Part shown: positions 8,081 to 17,795 of the stretch, in pieces
Position numbering within the stretch: position 1 is the stretch's first letter
Layout of the letters: each line of letters begins with the position of its first letter
Assembly: GCA_964534325.1 (NCBI GenBank)
Contig: CAZHOR010000001.1
Location: 262,289-326,288, forward strand
DNA: 64,000 nucleotides
Reading direction: 5' to 3'
From: JdFR-22 sp964534325
GTDB lineage: Archaea; Halobacteriota; Archaeoglobi; Archaeoglobales; Archaeoglobaceae
Position numbers and translations under genes: made by a program
The notes under the pieces: generated by a model
The model's input: only the letters and a program-made list of their open reading frames with translations
Database searches by the model: none
What the model was told of the DNA's origin: nothing

Positions 8081-9349
8081 GTGTTTGTGAGCAAATCTCA
8101 TAAAAAAAGCAAAATTGGAAAGCCCAGAGGGACAAGAGACTTATTCCCTGAAGAAATGGAGCGAAGAAGATATTTTGAATCTATAATGCGTTCAACTGCA
8201 CAAAGTTACGGATATGGAGAGATCCAGACCCCTACTTTTGAGAACCTGGAGCTTTTCACCATCAAATCGGGGGAAGACGTTATCGATGAGATCTATTCCT
8301 TCCAGGACAAGGGTGGTAGGGACCTCGCCTTGAGACCTGAATTGACCGCTCCGGTCCTAAGGGCTTACGTTAACGAATATGCGATAATGACCAAACCCCT
8401 CCGCTTCTACTATTTCGGGAACTGTTTCCGGTATGAGCGGCCCCAAAAAGCCAGGTACAGAGAGTTCTGGCAGTTCGGTATTGAGCTTATCGGTTCCGAA
8501 TCCTATCTTGCTGACGCAGAGGTTATACTCATTGCATACGAGATCATGAGGCAGCTGAACCTCAATATCGAGCTGAGGATAGGTCATGTGGGTTTGCTGA
8601 GACATTTGCTGGAGGGTGTTGAAGAGGAGCAGGCCTCCAAGATAATGAGATTGATAGACAAAGAAGATATGGAAGGGCTGGAAGAGTTCATTAACCACAT
8701 TGGCCTGCCAAAAAACCTTAAAGAAAGTATTTACAGCCTCATAGATACCTCAGGCGGTAGAGAGGTACTGGACAGGACGGCGGAATTCATCCCCAATTTC
8801 GATTTCACATACCTTGAGAACCTTTGCGATGTGCTGGACTCCATGAACCTCGAATACTCTCTGGACTTCGGGATAGCCAGAGGACTGGATTACTATACTG
8901 GAGTAGTTTTCGAGGGATACGCCAGAAGTGGTCTGGGAGCACAGAGCCAGATATGCGGTGGCGGAAGCTACAGGCTGGCACATCTCTTCGGAGGAGGAGA
9001 TACTCCGTCCACGGGTTTTGCCCTGGGTTTCGACAGGATCGCCGACATCTGTGACATCCAGATGGAACAGGATAAGGTGGTAGCGGTCATTAACATGGGG
9101 CTGGAGTCAGAAGCTTTAAAGATAGCCCATGAACTCAGAGAGAAGACGGATAAAAAAGTGGTAGTGGATGTCATGGACCGGCCCTTGAAAAAGCAGATGA
9201 AGTTCGCTGACCATATAAACGCCCAATATGCAGTTATTGTGGGGGAGAGAGAGCTACAGGAGAACAAATACGGCTTAAAGGACATGAGTACCGGAGAACA
9301 AAGATTAGTGGATAAATCAGAGCTGATACGGATCGTCCAACAGCTTTAG
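8081..9349 (+). CDS. hisS: Histidyl-tRNA synthetase
   Basis: A 422-residue class II synthetase. Motif 1 region is KPRGTRDLFPEEM, motif 2 is FRYERPQKARYREFWQFG, the histidine loop is RGLDYYTGVVFEG, and motif 3 is GFALGFDRI, with an anticodon-binding domain from about residue 335. The start is GTG. A TATA box (TTTTTAAAC, 8055-8063) predicts transcription from about 8081-8087, so the mRNA is probably leaderless and begins at GTG 8081 or at the in-frame GTG 8087. A hairpin with a T-run follows the gene. Confidence 0.95.
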   Translation: MFVSKSHKKSKIGKPRGTRDLFPEEMERRRYFESIMRSTAQSYGYGEIQTPTFENLELFTIKSGEDVIDEIYSFQDKGGRDLALRPELTAPVLRAYVNEYAIMTKPLRFYYFGNCFRYERPQKARYREFWQFGIELIGSESYLADAEVILIAYEIMRQLNLNIELRIGHVGLLRHLLEGVEEEQASKIMRLIDKEDMEGLEEFINHIGLPKNLKESIYSLIDTSGGREVLDRTAEFIPNFDFTYLENLCDVLDSMNLEYSLDFGIARGLDYYTGVVFEGYARSGLGAQSQICGGGSYRLAHLFGGGDTPSTGFALGFDRIADICDIQMEQDKVVAVINMGLESEALKIAHELREKTDKKVVVDVMDRPLKKQMKFADHINAQYAVIVGERELQENKYGLKDMSTGEQRLVDKSELIRIVQQL

Positions 9350-9386
9350 CTCACAAGACCGACAGGAATTGAATGAGCCATTCATC

Positions 9387-9421
9387 CTGATTAAATCATT
9401 TAGCTTAATCAGAGTATTTTT
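9387..9421 (+). terminator. Hairpin terminator after hisS
   Basis: A perfect 8-bp stem (CTGATTAA / TTAATCAG) with a 10-nt loop, followed by TATTTTT, lies 38 nt after the hisS stop codon. Confidence 0.55.
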
Positions 9422-9752
9422 GAAGAGATCGAATGGAATTGGTTGATCATTTGGTTAAGACTCCTTCAGGGCATTAATTTATCCCCCATAGCCGTATAAT
9501 GTATGAATGCCTCACTTGACCCCATAAAACCGGTTTAATATGAGCGGTTGTCAAAGTCAAAAGGTTCCGGTGCAGATTAATCCATCAAACATAAGGCACT
9601 TGGCATTATTTCACTGGTTTTTGGTTGCAATGAGAGTTAATAAATTGTTGAAACCGGCAAAGCTAACCGCTATTGGTGTTATGGAGTTGTAATCTAATCG
9701 TAATCTTTCCCAAAAACGTAGTTCTGGCTCAAGAGGGGTTCCTTTGACAGCA
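9422..9752. other. Intergenic region without recognised gene
   Basis: 330 bases between the hisS terminator and the tuf promoter. I see no ORF with coding character, no tRNA-like cloverleaf and no strong hairpin. The tract just before the tuf TATA box could hold regulatory sites for a highly expressed gene, but none is recognisable. Confidence 0.4.
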
Positions 9753-9804
9753 AAGTTTTATATACCCATATGCTTTATCGGACAGAAAATAACACTGGAG
9801 ATGG
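9753..9804 (+). promoter_or_regulatory. tuf promoter and ribosome binding site
   Basis: A strong TATA box (AGTTTTATATA, core 9757-9764) predicts a start near 9786. The Shine-Dalgarno GGAG at 9797-9800 precedes ATG 9809. The upstream in-frame ATG at 9770 lies between the TATA box and the predicted transcript start, so it is not used. Confidence 0.75.
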
Positions 9805-9808
9805 TAGA

Positions 9809-11080
9809 ATGGCTGAGAAGAAAGATCATATCAATATTGCCATGATTGGACATGTAGACCACGGTAAAAGTACTCTAATCGGCAGGCTTCTCTACGAGGC
9901 CGGAGAGATTCAACAGCATATTATCGACAAGTACAGGAAGGAGGCTACGGAGAAGGGCAAAGGTACCTTCGAGTTCGCCTGGGTTATGGACAAGTTGAAA
10001 GAAGAGAGAGACAGAGGGCTTACGATCGATGTTGCCCACAGGAAGTTCACTGCTGGCGGAACGAATGTGACGATAGTTGACTGCCCCGGTCACAGAGACT
10101 TCGTCAAGAACATGATCACAGGTGCTTCACAGGCGGATGCCGCCATTCTCGTTGTCGACGTTAAAGATGGAGTTCAGGTCCAGACTAAAGAGCATGTTTT
10201 CCTTTCAAGAACACTGGGGATCAACCAGATGATCGTGGCCATCAACAAGATGGACAGCATCGACTACGACAAGGACAGGTACGAGAAAGTAAGAGAGGAC
10301 GTCAAGAAACTTCTGCAGACCGCAGGATATAAGGTTGACCAGATACCTTTCATACCATCTTCCGCTTACGTGGGTGACAACGTATACAAGAAAAGCGATA
10401 ACACTCCCTGGTATGAAGGATCAACGTTCTTTGATGCTCTCGGCGCCCTGAAGATCCCCGAGCTGCCGACCGACAAGCCACTTAGACTTCCCATTCAGGA
10501 TGTTTACACCATTAGCGGCGTTGGAACGGTTCCAGTGGGCAGAATTGAGACAGGAATACTGAAATCAGGTGACAAGCTAATATTCGAGCCACCCGGAGTC
10601 ACTGGAGATGTTAAGAGCATTGAAATGCATCACGAAGTTATCAAAGAAGCTTATCCCGGAGACAACATCGGATTCAACGTGAGAGGAATAGGCAAAAAGG
10701 ACGTCAGAAGAGGAGATGTCGCCGGACACACCGACAACCCACCTACAGTCGTCAAGGACTTTATAGCCCAGGTAGTAGTTCTGCAGCACCCTTCAGCAGT
10801 CACCATTGGCTACACCCCGGTAATTCACGCTCATACCTCACAGGTAGCATGCAGGTTCACTGAACTCCAGAAGAAGATAGATCCCAGATCAGGTCAGGTC
10901 AAAGAAGAGAACCCACAGTTCATCAAGACCGGTGACGCCGCGATAGTCAGAATGGAGCCAACAAGACCGATGGTACTGGAGAAAGCAAAGGAAGTCCCAC
11001 CAATGGGTAGGTTCGCCATTAGGGATATGGGAATGACCGTTGCTGCGGGAATGGTTCTGGATATAACACCCAGAAAATAA
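9809..11080 (+). CDS. tuf: Translation elongation factor 1-alpha (EF-Tu homologue)
   Basis: A 423-residue GTPase that delivers aminoacyl-tRNA to the ribosome. It has P-loop GHVDHGKST, the switch region RDRGLTIDVAH, DCPGH, NKMD and the domain II and III sequences in full. It is followed 29 nt later by rpsJ, as in most archaea, ending at a hairpin after rpsJ. Start chosen by the promoter and GGAG spacing. Confidence 0.97.
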   Translation: MAEKKDHINIAMIGHVDHGKSTLIGRLLYEAGEIQQHIIDKYRKEATEKGKGTFEFAWVMDKLKEERDRGLTIDVAHRKFTAGGTNVTIVDCPGHRDFVKNMITGASQADAAILVVDVKDGVQVQTKEHVFLSRTLGINQMIVAINKMDSIDYDKDRYEKVREDVKKLLQTAGYKVDQIPFIPSSAYVGDNVYKKSDNTPWYEGSTFFDALGALKIPELPTDKPLRLPIQDVYTISGVGTVPVGRIETGILKSGDKLIFEPPGVTGDVKSIEMHHEVIKEAYPGDNIGFNVRGIGKKDVRRGDVAGHTDNPPTVVKDFIAQVVVLQHPSAVTIGYTPVIHAHTSQVACRFTELQKKIDPRSGQVKEENPQFIKTGDAAIVRMEPTRPMVLEKAKEVPPMGRFAIRDMGMTVAAGMVLDITPRK

Positions 11081-11109
11081 TTTTTATTTTTTTGTTGAAG
11101 TGATGCAAT

Positions 11110-11433
11110 ATGGCACCAGTGAAAGGATATAAAGCAAGAATAAGGCTTTCAGGATTGAAGCACGGAGAGATCGATAAGATCTGCGGTCAGATCAGGGACA
11201 TCGCAGGAAAGATTGGTGTTGAGATGCGAGGTCCGGTTCCACTGCCCACCAAGAGGTTCGTGGTCCCCGTCAGGAAATCTCCGGATGGAGAAGGAACTGA
11301 GACCTGGGACCACTGGGAAATGAGAGTCCACAAAAGGCTTATCGATATCGCAGCCGATGAACGAGCACTAAGACAGATAATGAGGATACAGGTACCCAAA
11401 GACGTCAACATAGAGATCGTCCTGGAGAGCTAA
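11110..11433 (+). CDS. rpsJ: Small ribosomal subunit protein uS10
   Basis: A 107-residue ribosomal protein of the 30S head, recognised by RIRLSGLKHGEIDKIC, the GPVPLPTKRF loop and WEMRVHKRLIDI. It sits directly after the EF-1alpha gene, which is the usual archaeal arrangement, and is likely cotranscribed with it. Confidence 0.96.
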   Translation: MAPVKGYKARIRLSGLKHGEIDKICGQIRDIAGKIGVEMRGPVPLPTKRFVVPVRKSPDGEGTETWDHWEMRVHKRLIDIAADERALRQIMRIQVPKDVNIEIVLES

Positions 11434-11459
11434 CTTCTTATCTATTTTGGTTAGCTTTT
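11428..11459 (+). terminator. Hairpin terminator after rpsJ
   Basis: A perfect 7-bp inverted repeat (AGCTAAC / GTTAGCT) with a 15-nt loop overlaps the rpsJ stop codon and is followed by TTTC. It ends just before the start of the tRNase Z gene. Confidence 0.45.
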
Positions 11460-11463
11460 CTTC

Positions 11464-12372
11464 ATGCTCCTCAAAATCACTTTTTTAGGTACTTCAGGTA
11501 CAACTCCCAGCGTAGAGAGAAACCTTTCATCAATTTTGATTCAACTGGGCAAACACAGGGTCTTATTCGACTGCGGTGAAGGCACCCAGCGGCAGATGAT
11601 GCTGGCTAAAACCGGATTCAAGCTGGATGCGGTGTTCATCACCCACCTGCACACAGACCATTTCCTGGGGATCTTCGGGTTGCTGGAAACACTCTCCTTA
11701 AATGAGAGAGAAGAAAAACTGACTATCTACTCCCCCGACGCCAAGTTCCTTAAATTCATGTTCAAGGCGTTCGGATACGAGCACCTCTCCTTCCCTGTAG
11801 AGGTCATCGACCTAATAGACAGTGAGGGGGTCGATTTCGGTGACTTTAAGGTCGTTTCATTCCAGACGGACCACATTGTCAACAGTCTGGGTTATGCTCT
11901 AATCGAAGAGGATAGGCCAGGCAAGTTCGATAGAAAGAAGGCCGAAGAGCTGGGCATACCTCCCGGACCACTCTACTCCCAGCTGGTGAACGGAGAGAGC
12001 GTGAAGGTAGGTGATAAGGTGGTCACGCCTGATATGGTGGTGGGGGACTCCCGTCCGGGAAGGAAAGTAGTTTACACTGGAGATACCCGGCCCTGTGAGT
12101 TTTTAGAGGTTGTTAATAACCCAGATGTGCTCATCCACGATGGAGCGTTCACTTCAGAATTACAGGAGTGGGCTGAAGAGACCAAACACTCTACCGCCAG
12201 AGAAGCTGCTGAAACCGCCAGTGAATTGGGAGCTGAGCTGCTGGTTCTTACACATATAAGTGCCAGGTATTCCAAGGACGCTACACCCCTGCTGGAGGAA
12301 GCGAAAGAGGATTTTGAGAACACTATAATTGCTCAGGACTTTTACAGCCTTGAAGTGCAGTACAGGGACTGA
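11464..12372 (+). CDS. rnz: Ribonuclease Z (tRNA 3' endonuclease)
   Basis: A 302-residue metallo-beta-lactamase-fold nuclease that removes the 3' trailer from pre-tRNA. Diagnostic features are FLGTSGTTPSVERN at the N-terminus, the zinc motif THLHTDHF, the long exosite-bearing region near residues 145-190, TGDTRP, HDGAFTSE and a final THISARY. Length fits the short (non-ELAC2) form. Distance to rpsJ is 30 nt, with a hairpin between them. Confidence 0.95.
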   Translation: MLLKITFLGTSGTTPSVERNLSSILIQLGKHRVLFDCGEGTQRQMMLAKTGFKLDAVFITHLHTDHFLGIFGLLETLSLNEREEKLTIYSPDAKFLKFMFKAFGYEHLSFPVEVIDLIDSEGVDFGDFKVVSFQTDHIVNSLGYALIEEDRPGKFDRKKAEELGIPPGPLYSQLVNGESVKVGDKVVTPDMVVGDSRPGRKVVYTGDTRPCEFLEVVNNPDVLIHDGAFTSELQEWAEETKHSTAREAAETASELGAELLVLTHISARYSKDATPLLEEAKEDFENTIIAQDFYSLEVQYRD

Positions 12373-12409
12373 TTCTCGGTCTGTTTTGTTCCTCATTCAT
12401 CCTGATAAT

Positions 12410-12955
12410 TTAGTTGTAGTGGCAGCAGTAGGTGCAGTTGTAGGTTGATGGTGGTGGGAGGTTGCGTTGCTCGTGACAGTTGATGCAGTCCGCTATCTCA
12501 TAGGTCTGGTACCTGTAGGTCACATTGGGACTTTCGACTCCTAATTCCCTCAGGTTCTGGCTGAGGTTCCCCACTTCCTTCCACCCCAGCATGACAGTTG
12601 TATTGTTCCCTTCTATCAGGATAACTGTGGGCATCCCTTCCAAATCACTATTGTTGGCTACGTTTAAGCTCTTGTTGGAGCATGTAGTGTAGTTTGATAC
12701 GTCACAGAATTCGAACTCCGCTCCAACAACTTCCTGCCTCATCTTCTCCATATAGGGCTTGATCTTCTCACAACTGGGGCACTTGGGAAGATAATAGAAA
12801 TAGACCTTGGGGGTTGGTGTGGAGGTTGGTGATGAAGTGGAAGTAGAGCTGTGATCACCTGGACTATCTATACCATTTTCATTTTGAGTGCAACAGGTTA
12901 GGGTAAGTGTGAGCGTGAGTATTATTGTCAGTACTATTAGGGGGAAATAACGCAT
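12410..12955 (-). CDS. Thioredoxin-like lipoprotein with C-terminal CxxCH motif
   Basis: A 181-residue exported protein. The signal peptide runs to a lipobox-like LTCC at about residues 20-23, followed by a Ser/Thr/Pro linker. The thioredoxin-like domain has the redox pair CPSC (KVYFYYLPKCPSCEKIKPYM), then GMPTVILIEG with the cis-proline. The C-terminal 30 residues contain CINCH, a single c-type heme attachment motif, and a Cys-rich end (CTYCCH). It is probably tethered to the outer face of the membrane and involved in disulfide or heme chemistry. The heme reading is an inference from five residues. Confidence 0.7.
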   Translation of the reverse strand: MRYFPLIVLTIILTLTLTLTCCTQNENGIDSPGDHSSTSTSSPTSTPTPKVYFYYLPKCPSCEKIKPYMEKMRQEVVGAEFEFCDVSNYTTCSNKSLNVANNSDLEGMPTVILIEGNNTTVMLGWKEVGNLSQNLRELGVESPNVTYRYQTYEIADCINCHEQRNLPPPSTYNCTYCCHYN

Positions 12956-13051
12956 AGGAATAGTTGGTTGACTTATAATTTAATCCTTTTGCACTTTTTG
13001 TTAATGGGTAGCTGATGGCAATGTGGCTGAACTCATGAATTACTTTTTATT

Positions 13052-14968
13052 TCAGCTTCGAACTTCATAGATCATTATCCCGTTTTTATCATAGATTGGC
13101 ATGGCTCTGGAGAACTCTTTTACCGTGAATTCTGCTTGCGGTAAATAGTATCTCTCTTTCTCGCCGATGTGCATGTAATCCACGTCATATTCCTGTACGA
13201 GTTTTTCCAGGTTCTCTGTGGAGTTAAAACCCTTATCTATGTGCCTTAACCTATCAAAGATCTTGTCCTGTTCTACCCCATGACCAAAGGGCCAGTTGGT
13301 GTAGCCCAGAACCCTCAATCTTCCTCCCACCATAGTGGTGGGCGAGTGGATGGAGTGCCACGTCAAAAACACCGATTCCTCAGGAGTGTTCTCTCTAATC
13401 CAAAGACCAGCTTGAAGCTGATTATAATCAATACACTCGTAATCAGTCTGATTACACAAAACTACTGGAACAGTGGAAAGAGTTGAGAATACCAGCAGGA
13501 CAGGTATGAGGTACTTCAGTTTAGACCCCTCCAAAGAGGCGAGGAATTGTCCCGCTAACAGACTTAAGGGGATCCAGGCTATAAGGAAGAACTTGTACAT
13601 ATCCCAGTTGTTGGGAGTAAGAGACGGCATTAGAGGGAAAACCAGCATTACTGAAGCCCATAAAACCAATAGGCTCCACCTTTTCACCCTGAGAATTGCT
13701 GCACCTGCCGCCATCAACAAGGGCAGGCCCAGATTCATTCCATAATGAGCTAATACATTATTCTTCACAAATTCGCTCGCCCACGACTCTACTTGGCCGT
13801 CGGGGCTCAATAGACCTAAGAAGGGAATAAACAATAGAATGGAGACCATAAATGGTGTTGTACGCCATATCTTCTCTCTTAAATCCGAGCGGTTTGCGAT
13901 CACATCCCTCAGAAAGTAGAGGCCCACCAGAACGTATGTGCAGAAAGAAGCCAGAACGTGGAATGGAAAAACCAATCCAGTAATTATTCCCGACAGCAAA
14001 ACGTATTTCCTGCTTTTTTCGCCTTCGCCTTCGCTTTCATAACCCTTTATAAAGGCCTGCAGGGCGAAAACTAGTCCAGGCAGACCTACCAGTAAAGGCC
14101 GCTGCTGCAGGAGGTTATCCAGAATGGGTGCCAGATTGAGCATTCCGTCGTAATCCATAACGTAACAGGTCACAGGATCGTAATTACCGGACCATAAAGT
14201 GCTGAACAACCACACGTAGATGAAACCCCAACCAAAAACACCGATCACGCTGGAATAACCCGCCACCCTCCTCGACCCAGAGAAGTACAGGCTCAAACCC
14301 CACAATCCAATGAAAAACAGTGGGAAGAAAAAAGAGTTAACATAAAGCATCAATCTGGGATAAAAATCCAATGGCTTCTCCAGGACAGCCGTGTGAAGGT
14401 CAACGAAGTAATGATAATGCAGGGGTTCACCAGCGAAGGTAGGGTCTTCCGGGGGGAAATTCCCCTGATTCAAGCTCTCAATAATTTCGAGATGGAATGG
14501 AGCATCCTGCCAGTTCGACCCGGACAAAACTATGTAATCCTCTCCCTCATACCACAGACTATGGTATAACAGGGTGAAGGCGAACAGAAAGAGAATGACG
14601 AAGATAACGACCTCAATGAACCTCTCACCACTATTCTCACTATTCTCACTATCCTCACTATTCTCAGGCTTCTTGATGAACAGGACAGAGACAGAGAGAA
14701 GAGCAGCGGAGAACTGGAGGGTCTCCAGAGAGTAGCCCCAGAAAAAAGATAAGAAATAGATCAAGTGGGTGGATACCAGAACGCTGAGCAAGACGTAAAG
14801 ACCAAACTTACCCTTTAGTTCGCCAAAGAAACGCTCCACAATAACATAACCAGGGATGAATAAGGTCAGGAAAAGAAGGGCGATGAATAGGGAGGGATTA
14901 GAGAGGATCGCCATGACCACCAGAGAAAAGAGAAACACGATCTTAATGTAAAGCATAGTGATTCTCAT
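13052..14968 (-). CDS. Large polytopic membrane protein, GT-C / YYY-like
   Basis: A 638-residue protein with about a dozen hydrophobic helices and a C-terminal soluble domain from about residue 515 (RENTPEESVFLTWHS, EYDVDYMHIGEKERYY). A periplasm-facing loop between early helices holds EPLHYHYFVDLHT. The shape (many helices, a conserved acidic/His loop, a C-terminal globular tail on residual membrane anchors) resembles GT-C glycosyltransferases and the archaeal YYY membrane family, but no catalytic signature is secure. It lies on the same strand as the lipoprotein cluster. Confidence 0.6.
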   Translation of the reverse strand: MRITMLYIKIVFLFSLVVMAILSNPSLFIALLFLTLFIPGYVIVERFFGELKGKFGLYVLLSVLVSTHLIYFLSFFWGYSLETLQFSAALLSVSVLFIKKPENSEDSENSENSGERFIEVVIFVILFLFAFTLLYHSLWYEGEDYIVLSGSNWQDAPFHLEIIESLNQGNFPPEDPTFAGEPLHYHYFVDLHTAVLEKPLDFYPRLMLYVNSFFFPLFFIGLWGLSLYFSGSRRVAGYSSVIGVFGWGFIYVWLFSTLWSGNYDPVTCYVMDYDGMLNLAPILDNLLQQRPLLVGLPGLVFALQAFIKGYESEGEGEKSRKYVLLSGIITGLVFPFHVLASFCTYVLVGLYFLRDVIANRSDLREKIWRTTPFMVSILLFIPFLGLLSPDGQVESWASEFVKNNVLAHYGMNLGLPLLMAAGAAILRVKRWSLLVLWASVMLVFPLMPSLTPNNWDMYKFFLIAWIPLSLLAGQFLASLEGSKLKYLIPVLLVFSTLSTVPVVLCNQTDYECIDYNQLQAGLWIRENTPEESVFLTWHSIHSPTTMVGGRLRVLGYTNWPFGHGVEQDKIFDRLRHIDKGFNSTENLEKLVQEYDVDYMHIGEKERYYLPQAEFTVKEFSRAMPIYDKNGIMIYEVRS

Positions 14969-15149
14969 GGAAAACCCTCACATCTGACTTCGAATTGATC
15001 AGTTTAAGTTCACTATCAGTTTCAGTTTATCAGTTATACCGCTTCAAGCTTTAAGGCGGGTTTAGCATACTTTGAGTATAAGCAATTTTTGTTTTAGTAA
15101 GTTTTATCATGTGCATTTAACGAGTCTGCTCGGGATTTCAAGCAAAAAA

Positions 15150-16040
15150 CTACTCTTTTGAGCTGTAACACTTTTCCACCTCATCGAAAATCCAGCTATC
15201 GATCTTTGTGGTATGCCTAAGTGCTTTGGAGAGTGAGCTGTTCTCCAGTTCTTCTGTGGTAACGTATTTACCGTAGAAAGCGCACTCGATGGAGCAGTTA
15301 GTCTCATTCCCATCGAATTTCATGGTTGTAGGCATATACATCGTCCTCTTTCCTGTGGCTAAAAGCTCCAACGGAAACTCGGAATAATTAAAAGACAGCT
15401 TTATGTCATGCTCTCTGGCGAACTCCATCTCATTCCTTACATCTTCAAGTGAGTGATTCTCCTTCACTTCCTCAGAAAAATAAGAATAGACCTCAGTTGC
15501 GTTCCTCTCATTATAAGCTTCAGTGAACCCATTGTATATACCACCCATTGGCAGTGGGGTTGGATGATACAAATTCACGAACTCTCCAATCCGCTCAATC
15601 CTCTGTAAGGAACTAACACTGTCAATCTTTGGCCTGGAGTCATTATAAGAGATTCGAAAGCTAATAATAGCCCATTCATTAGGCCCCTCCCTACGCCACC
15701 CACTAAGTTTGTTAACAGAAGCATTGACAACAACCCTATCCCCAGCCCGGTTATACTCCTTAATATTCAACCCAAAATCTCCAAATGACTCTTCAACATC
15801 CTCCAGAGAATAAACCGACTTCACATCTACTGAAAGCAAACCATAAATCTTTTCAGTGTTTCGGGTGTTGTACGCCTCCAAGAAAGAGTTGATCAGTTCT
15901 TTGACTTCCTCATCCCCAGGAGTCTTCTTTTGAGTCGCAATAGGAGAAGCGTGAGGTGTCGCCGTAGGCTCCTCTTGCTGCGAGCAACCAGTAAAAGCCA
16001 GAACACAAATGAATATTAATACGACCTTGAATTTACACAT
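15150..16040 (-). CDS. Lipoprotein with two tandem NTF2-like repeats
   Basis: A 296-residue exported protein. The signal peptide ends at a lipobox (AFTGC, Cys19), followed by a Pro/Thr linker. Two related blocks follow: INSFLEAYNTRNTEKIYGLL with SLEDVEESF at about residue 50, and YNGFTEAYNERNATEVYSYF with SLEDVRNEM at about residue 175. This pattern fits SnoaL/NTF2-like cups, here duplicated. No enzyme residues are evident, so a binding or structural role is likeliest. Its start is 1 nt from the stop of the PGF-CTERM gene, suggesting translational coupling. Confidence 0.65.
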   Translation of the reverse strand: MCKFKVVLIFICVLAFTGCSQQEEPTATPHASPIATQKKTPGDEEVKELINSFLEAYNTRNTEKIYGLLSVDVKSVYSLEDVEESFGDFGLNIKEYNRAGDRVVVNASVNKLSGWRREGPNEWAIISFRISYNDSRPKIDSVSSLQRIERIGEFVNLYHPTPLPMGGIYNGFTEAYNERNATEVYSYFSEEVKENHSLEDVRNEMEFAREHDIKLSFNYSEFPLELLATGKRTMYMPTTMKFDGNETNCSIECAFYGKYVTTEELENSSLSKALRHTTKIDSWIFDEVEKCYSSKE

Positions 16041-16041
16041 C

Positions 16042-16944
16042 TTACAACCTCCTCACCACATAGGCTGCTACAAAACCCGCAATAGAGAAAAATAACTCAA
16101 AACCCGGTAATTCATTCGTTTCTGATTTAGCGAAATCGAACTCTACAACGGTTTCACTATCTTCCTGAACTTCAACATTCTTTGAGATGATGGAGGAGTT
16201 GTATTCTGCCTTTACTTCATGTTCACCAGTTTTTAAGTCGTAGAAACTAACCCGGCCATCATCTCCAGTCACCTCCTGGCGCTCAGCCGAGGGAATGCTG
16301 ACGGTAGAATTTACTGGTCTCTTATCTCCAGACACGATATTGCCTTCCTGAACGAAAGTATAGCATGAGGTGTCACCGCAGGGGTGTGGTGTTGGTATGG
16401 GGATGGCAAAACGGTCAAGTTCATTATTCAAGAAGTTATTGTACCTAATTTTATTGTTGTCGCCAGCACTTGCTATACCAGCCCAGTTATGGGTTATAGT
16501 GTTCTCAGTTATAGCATTATTATCATATCCATCGATTTCGCAGACCATAGTGAAATCAAGGTAAATACCGTATTCATTACCCGTAATATTGTTCTCCGTA
16601 ATGGTATTGCCATCCGACTCAACACTTATCCCCCTACCATCTTCATTACTGGTAACAGTGAAACCCTTGACAGTGATACTATTCGCAGAAAGAGTGAATC
16701 CAGCTCTAACCCCATCCACAGTACAATTACTGGACCCATTCTCCGACCTAATGGTCAACCGTTTATCCACAAACACGGACTCAAGATAAGTTCCGTCCCT
16801 GACGATGATGGTATCCCCCTCACTCGCATTATCGACTGCATCCTGAATGCTCTCGTAGTTATCGGGAACGTAGATGGTTGAGGCTGTAACTCCTTGGACA
16901 CCAATTATTAGAGCGAATGCAGCTAAGGCCAATATTATTCTCAT
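16042..16944 (-). CDS. Exported right-handed beta-helix protein with PGF-CTERM sorting signal
   Basis: About 300 residues: signal peptide (MRIILALAAFALIIG), NosD-like parallel beta-helix repeats (VPDNYESIQDAVDNASEGDT, ITENNITGNEYGIYL, ITENTITHNWAGI), a small Ig/carboxypeptidase-regulatory-like domain (GRVSFYDLKTGEHEVKAEY), and a C-terminal tripartite signal: LPGF, a hydrophobic helix, then RRL. PGF-CTERM proteins are processed by archaeosortase A and given a lipid anchor. An artA gene is present at 61276-62031. An in-frame ATG at 16974 exists, but 16944 begins a normal signal peptide. Confidence 0.8.
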   Translation of the reverse strand: MRIILALAAFALIIGVQGVTASTIYVPDNYESIQDAVDNASEGDTIIVRDGTYLESVFVDKRLTIRSENGSSNCTVDGVRAGFTLSANSITVKGFTVTSNEDGRGISVESDGNTITENNITGNEYGIYLDFTMVCEIDGYDNNAITENTITHNWAGIASAGDNNKIRYNNFLNNELDRFAIPIPTPHPCGDTSCYTFVQEGNIVSGDKRPVNSTVSIPSAERQEVTGDDGRVSFYDLKTGEHEVKAEYNSSIISKNVEVQEDSETVVEFDFAKSETNELPGFELFFSIAGFVAAYVVRRL

Positions 16945-16994
16945 CGTATCCGACCCCTTCTTATTTAATTTCACATCAATCCAATTTAATTTTG

Positions 16995-17624
16995 TTATGG
17001 TAGTGGCTGGTTGCAGGTGAAGGCGTATAGGTGGTAGTGGGAGATGTCCAGTTTATCATATTTCACGTGCAGGCTGAAATTACCGGTGCCATTCGCTTCA
17101 GCATAGGTTGTGGTGAATCTGCATACCGGTGGGTCTATAATGTGTCCTACCTCAGCTCCAGTGGAGTTATAGACGTCAGCATACACTCCAACAGTATAAC
17201 CCCTACTATACTCATTCCTGATCTCTCCCTTGATCACAATGCAGGGATCTCCCTCCTCAACCTTTATAGGGCACACTGGAGGCCCAGTAACCTGCACCCC
17301 CACAACACCCAACTCAACATGAGAATCGACCAGCACTATCTTACTCTCCCTACCACCCACCACACAATCATGCAAAGATTTTCCATCCCGTGAGTGAAGA
17401 TAATTGCCGGGCTCCGGACTGAAACTAAGATTATACCACAAATAACCCCTAACACCAGAACCATATTCGCTTGGCGGAGTCTTAACCTCCGGAATAGGTG
17501 TTGCCGATGTCATAGACTCCTCCCGTTGATCCTGGGATTCCTTTTGAGCACAACCAGCGAGCATCACAGCAACAACTGCAAACAAGAGAAGAGGGAGAAC
17601 CTTCTTTTTAAGGGCCATATCCAT
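16995..17624 (-). CDS. Lipoprotein, FxLYD-like beta-sandwich
   Basis: A 209-residue exported protein with signal peptide and lipobox (VMLAGC, Cys25), a Thr/Pro linker, and a beta-rich domain. The segment CIVIKGEIRNEYSRGYTVGV followed by YADVYNSTGAEVG is typical of FxLYD-type extracellular sandwiches. Four cysteines in the mature part may form disulfides. The C-terminus (YHLYAFTCNQPLP) resembles that of the next lipoprotein (VYDRPLP), so the two are probably diverged paralogues. Function unknown. Confidence 0.65.
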   Translation of the reverse strand: MDMALKKKVLPLLLFAVVAVMLAGCAQKESQDQREESMTSATPIPEVKTPPSEYGSGVRGYLWYNLSFSPEPGNYLHSRDGKSLHDCVVGGRESKIVLVDSHVELGVVGVQVTGPPVCPIKVEEGDPCIVIKGEIRNEYSRGYTVGVYADVYNSTGAEVGHIIDPPVCRFTTTYAEANGTGNFSLHVKYDKLDISHYHLYAFTCNQPLP

Positions 17625-17795
17625 GATAACACACTTTCCTCAACCAAATTCCATCCAAAGTAGAAAGCTGGTACCATTCTGCGATTTAATAGTCACCACA
17701 ATTGAAACTATGGCAGCAGTAACGCCCTTAACCCTGAATAGCTCCTCTATCACACAACCACCTTCTCAATTTAATAACATCATTTCATTGAAGAA

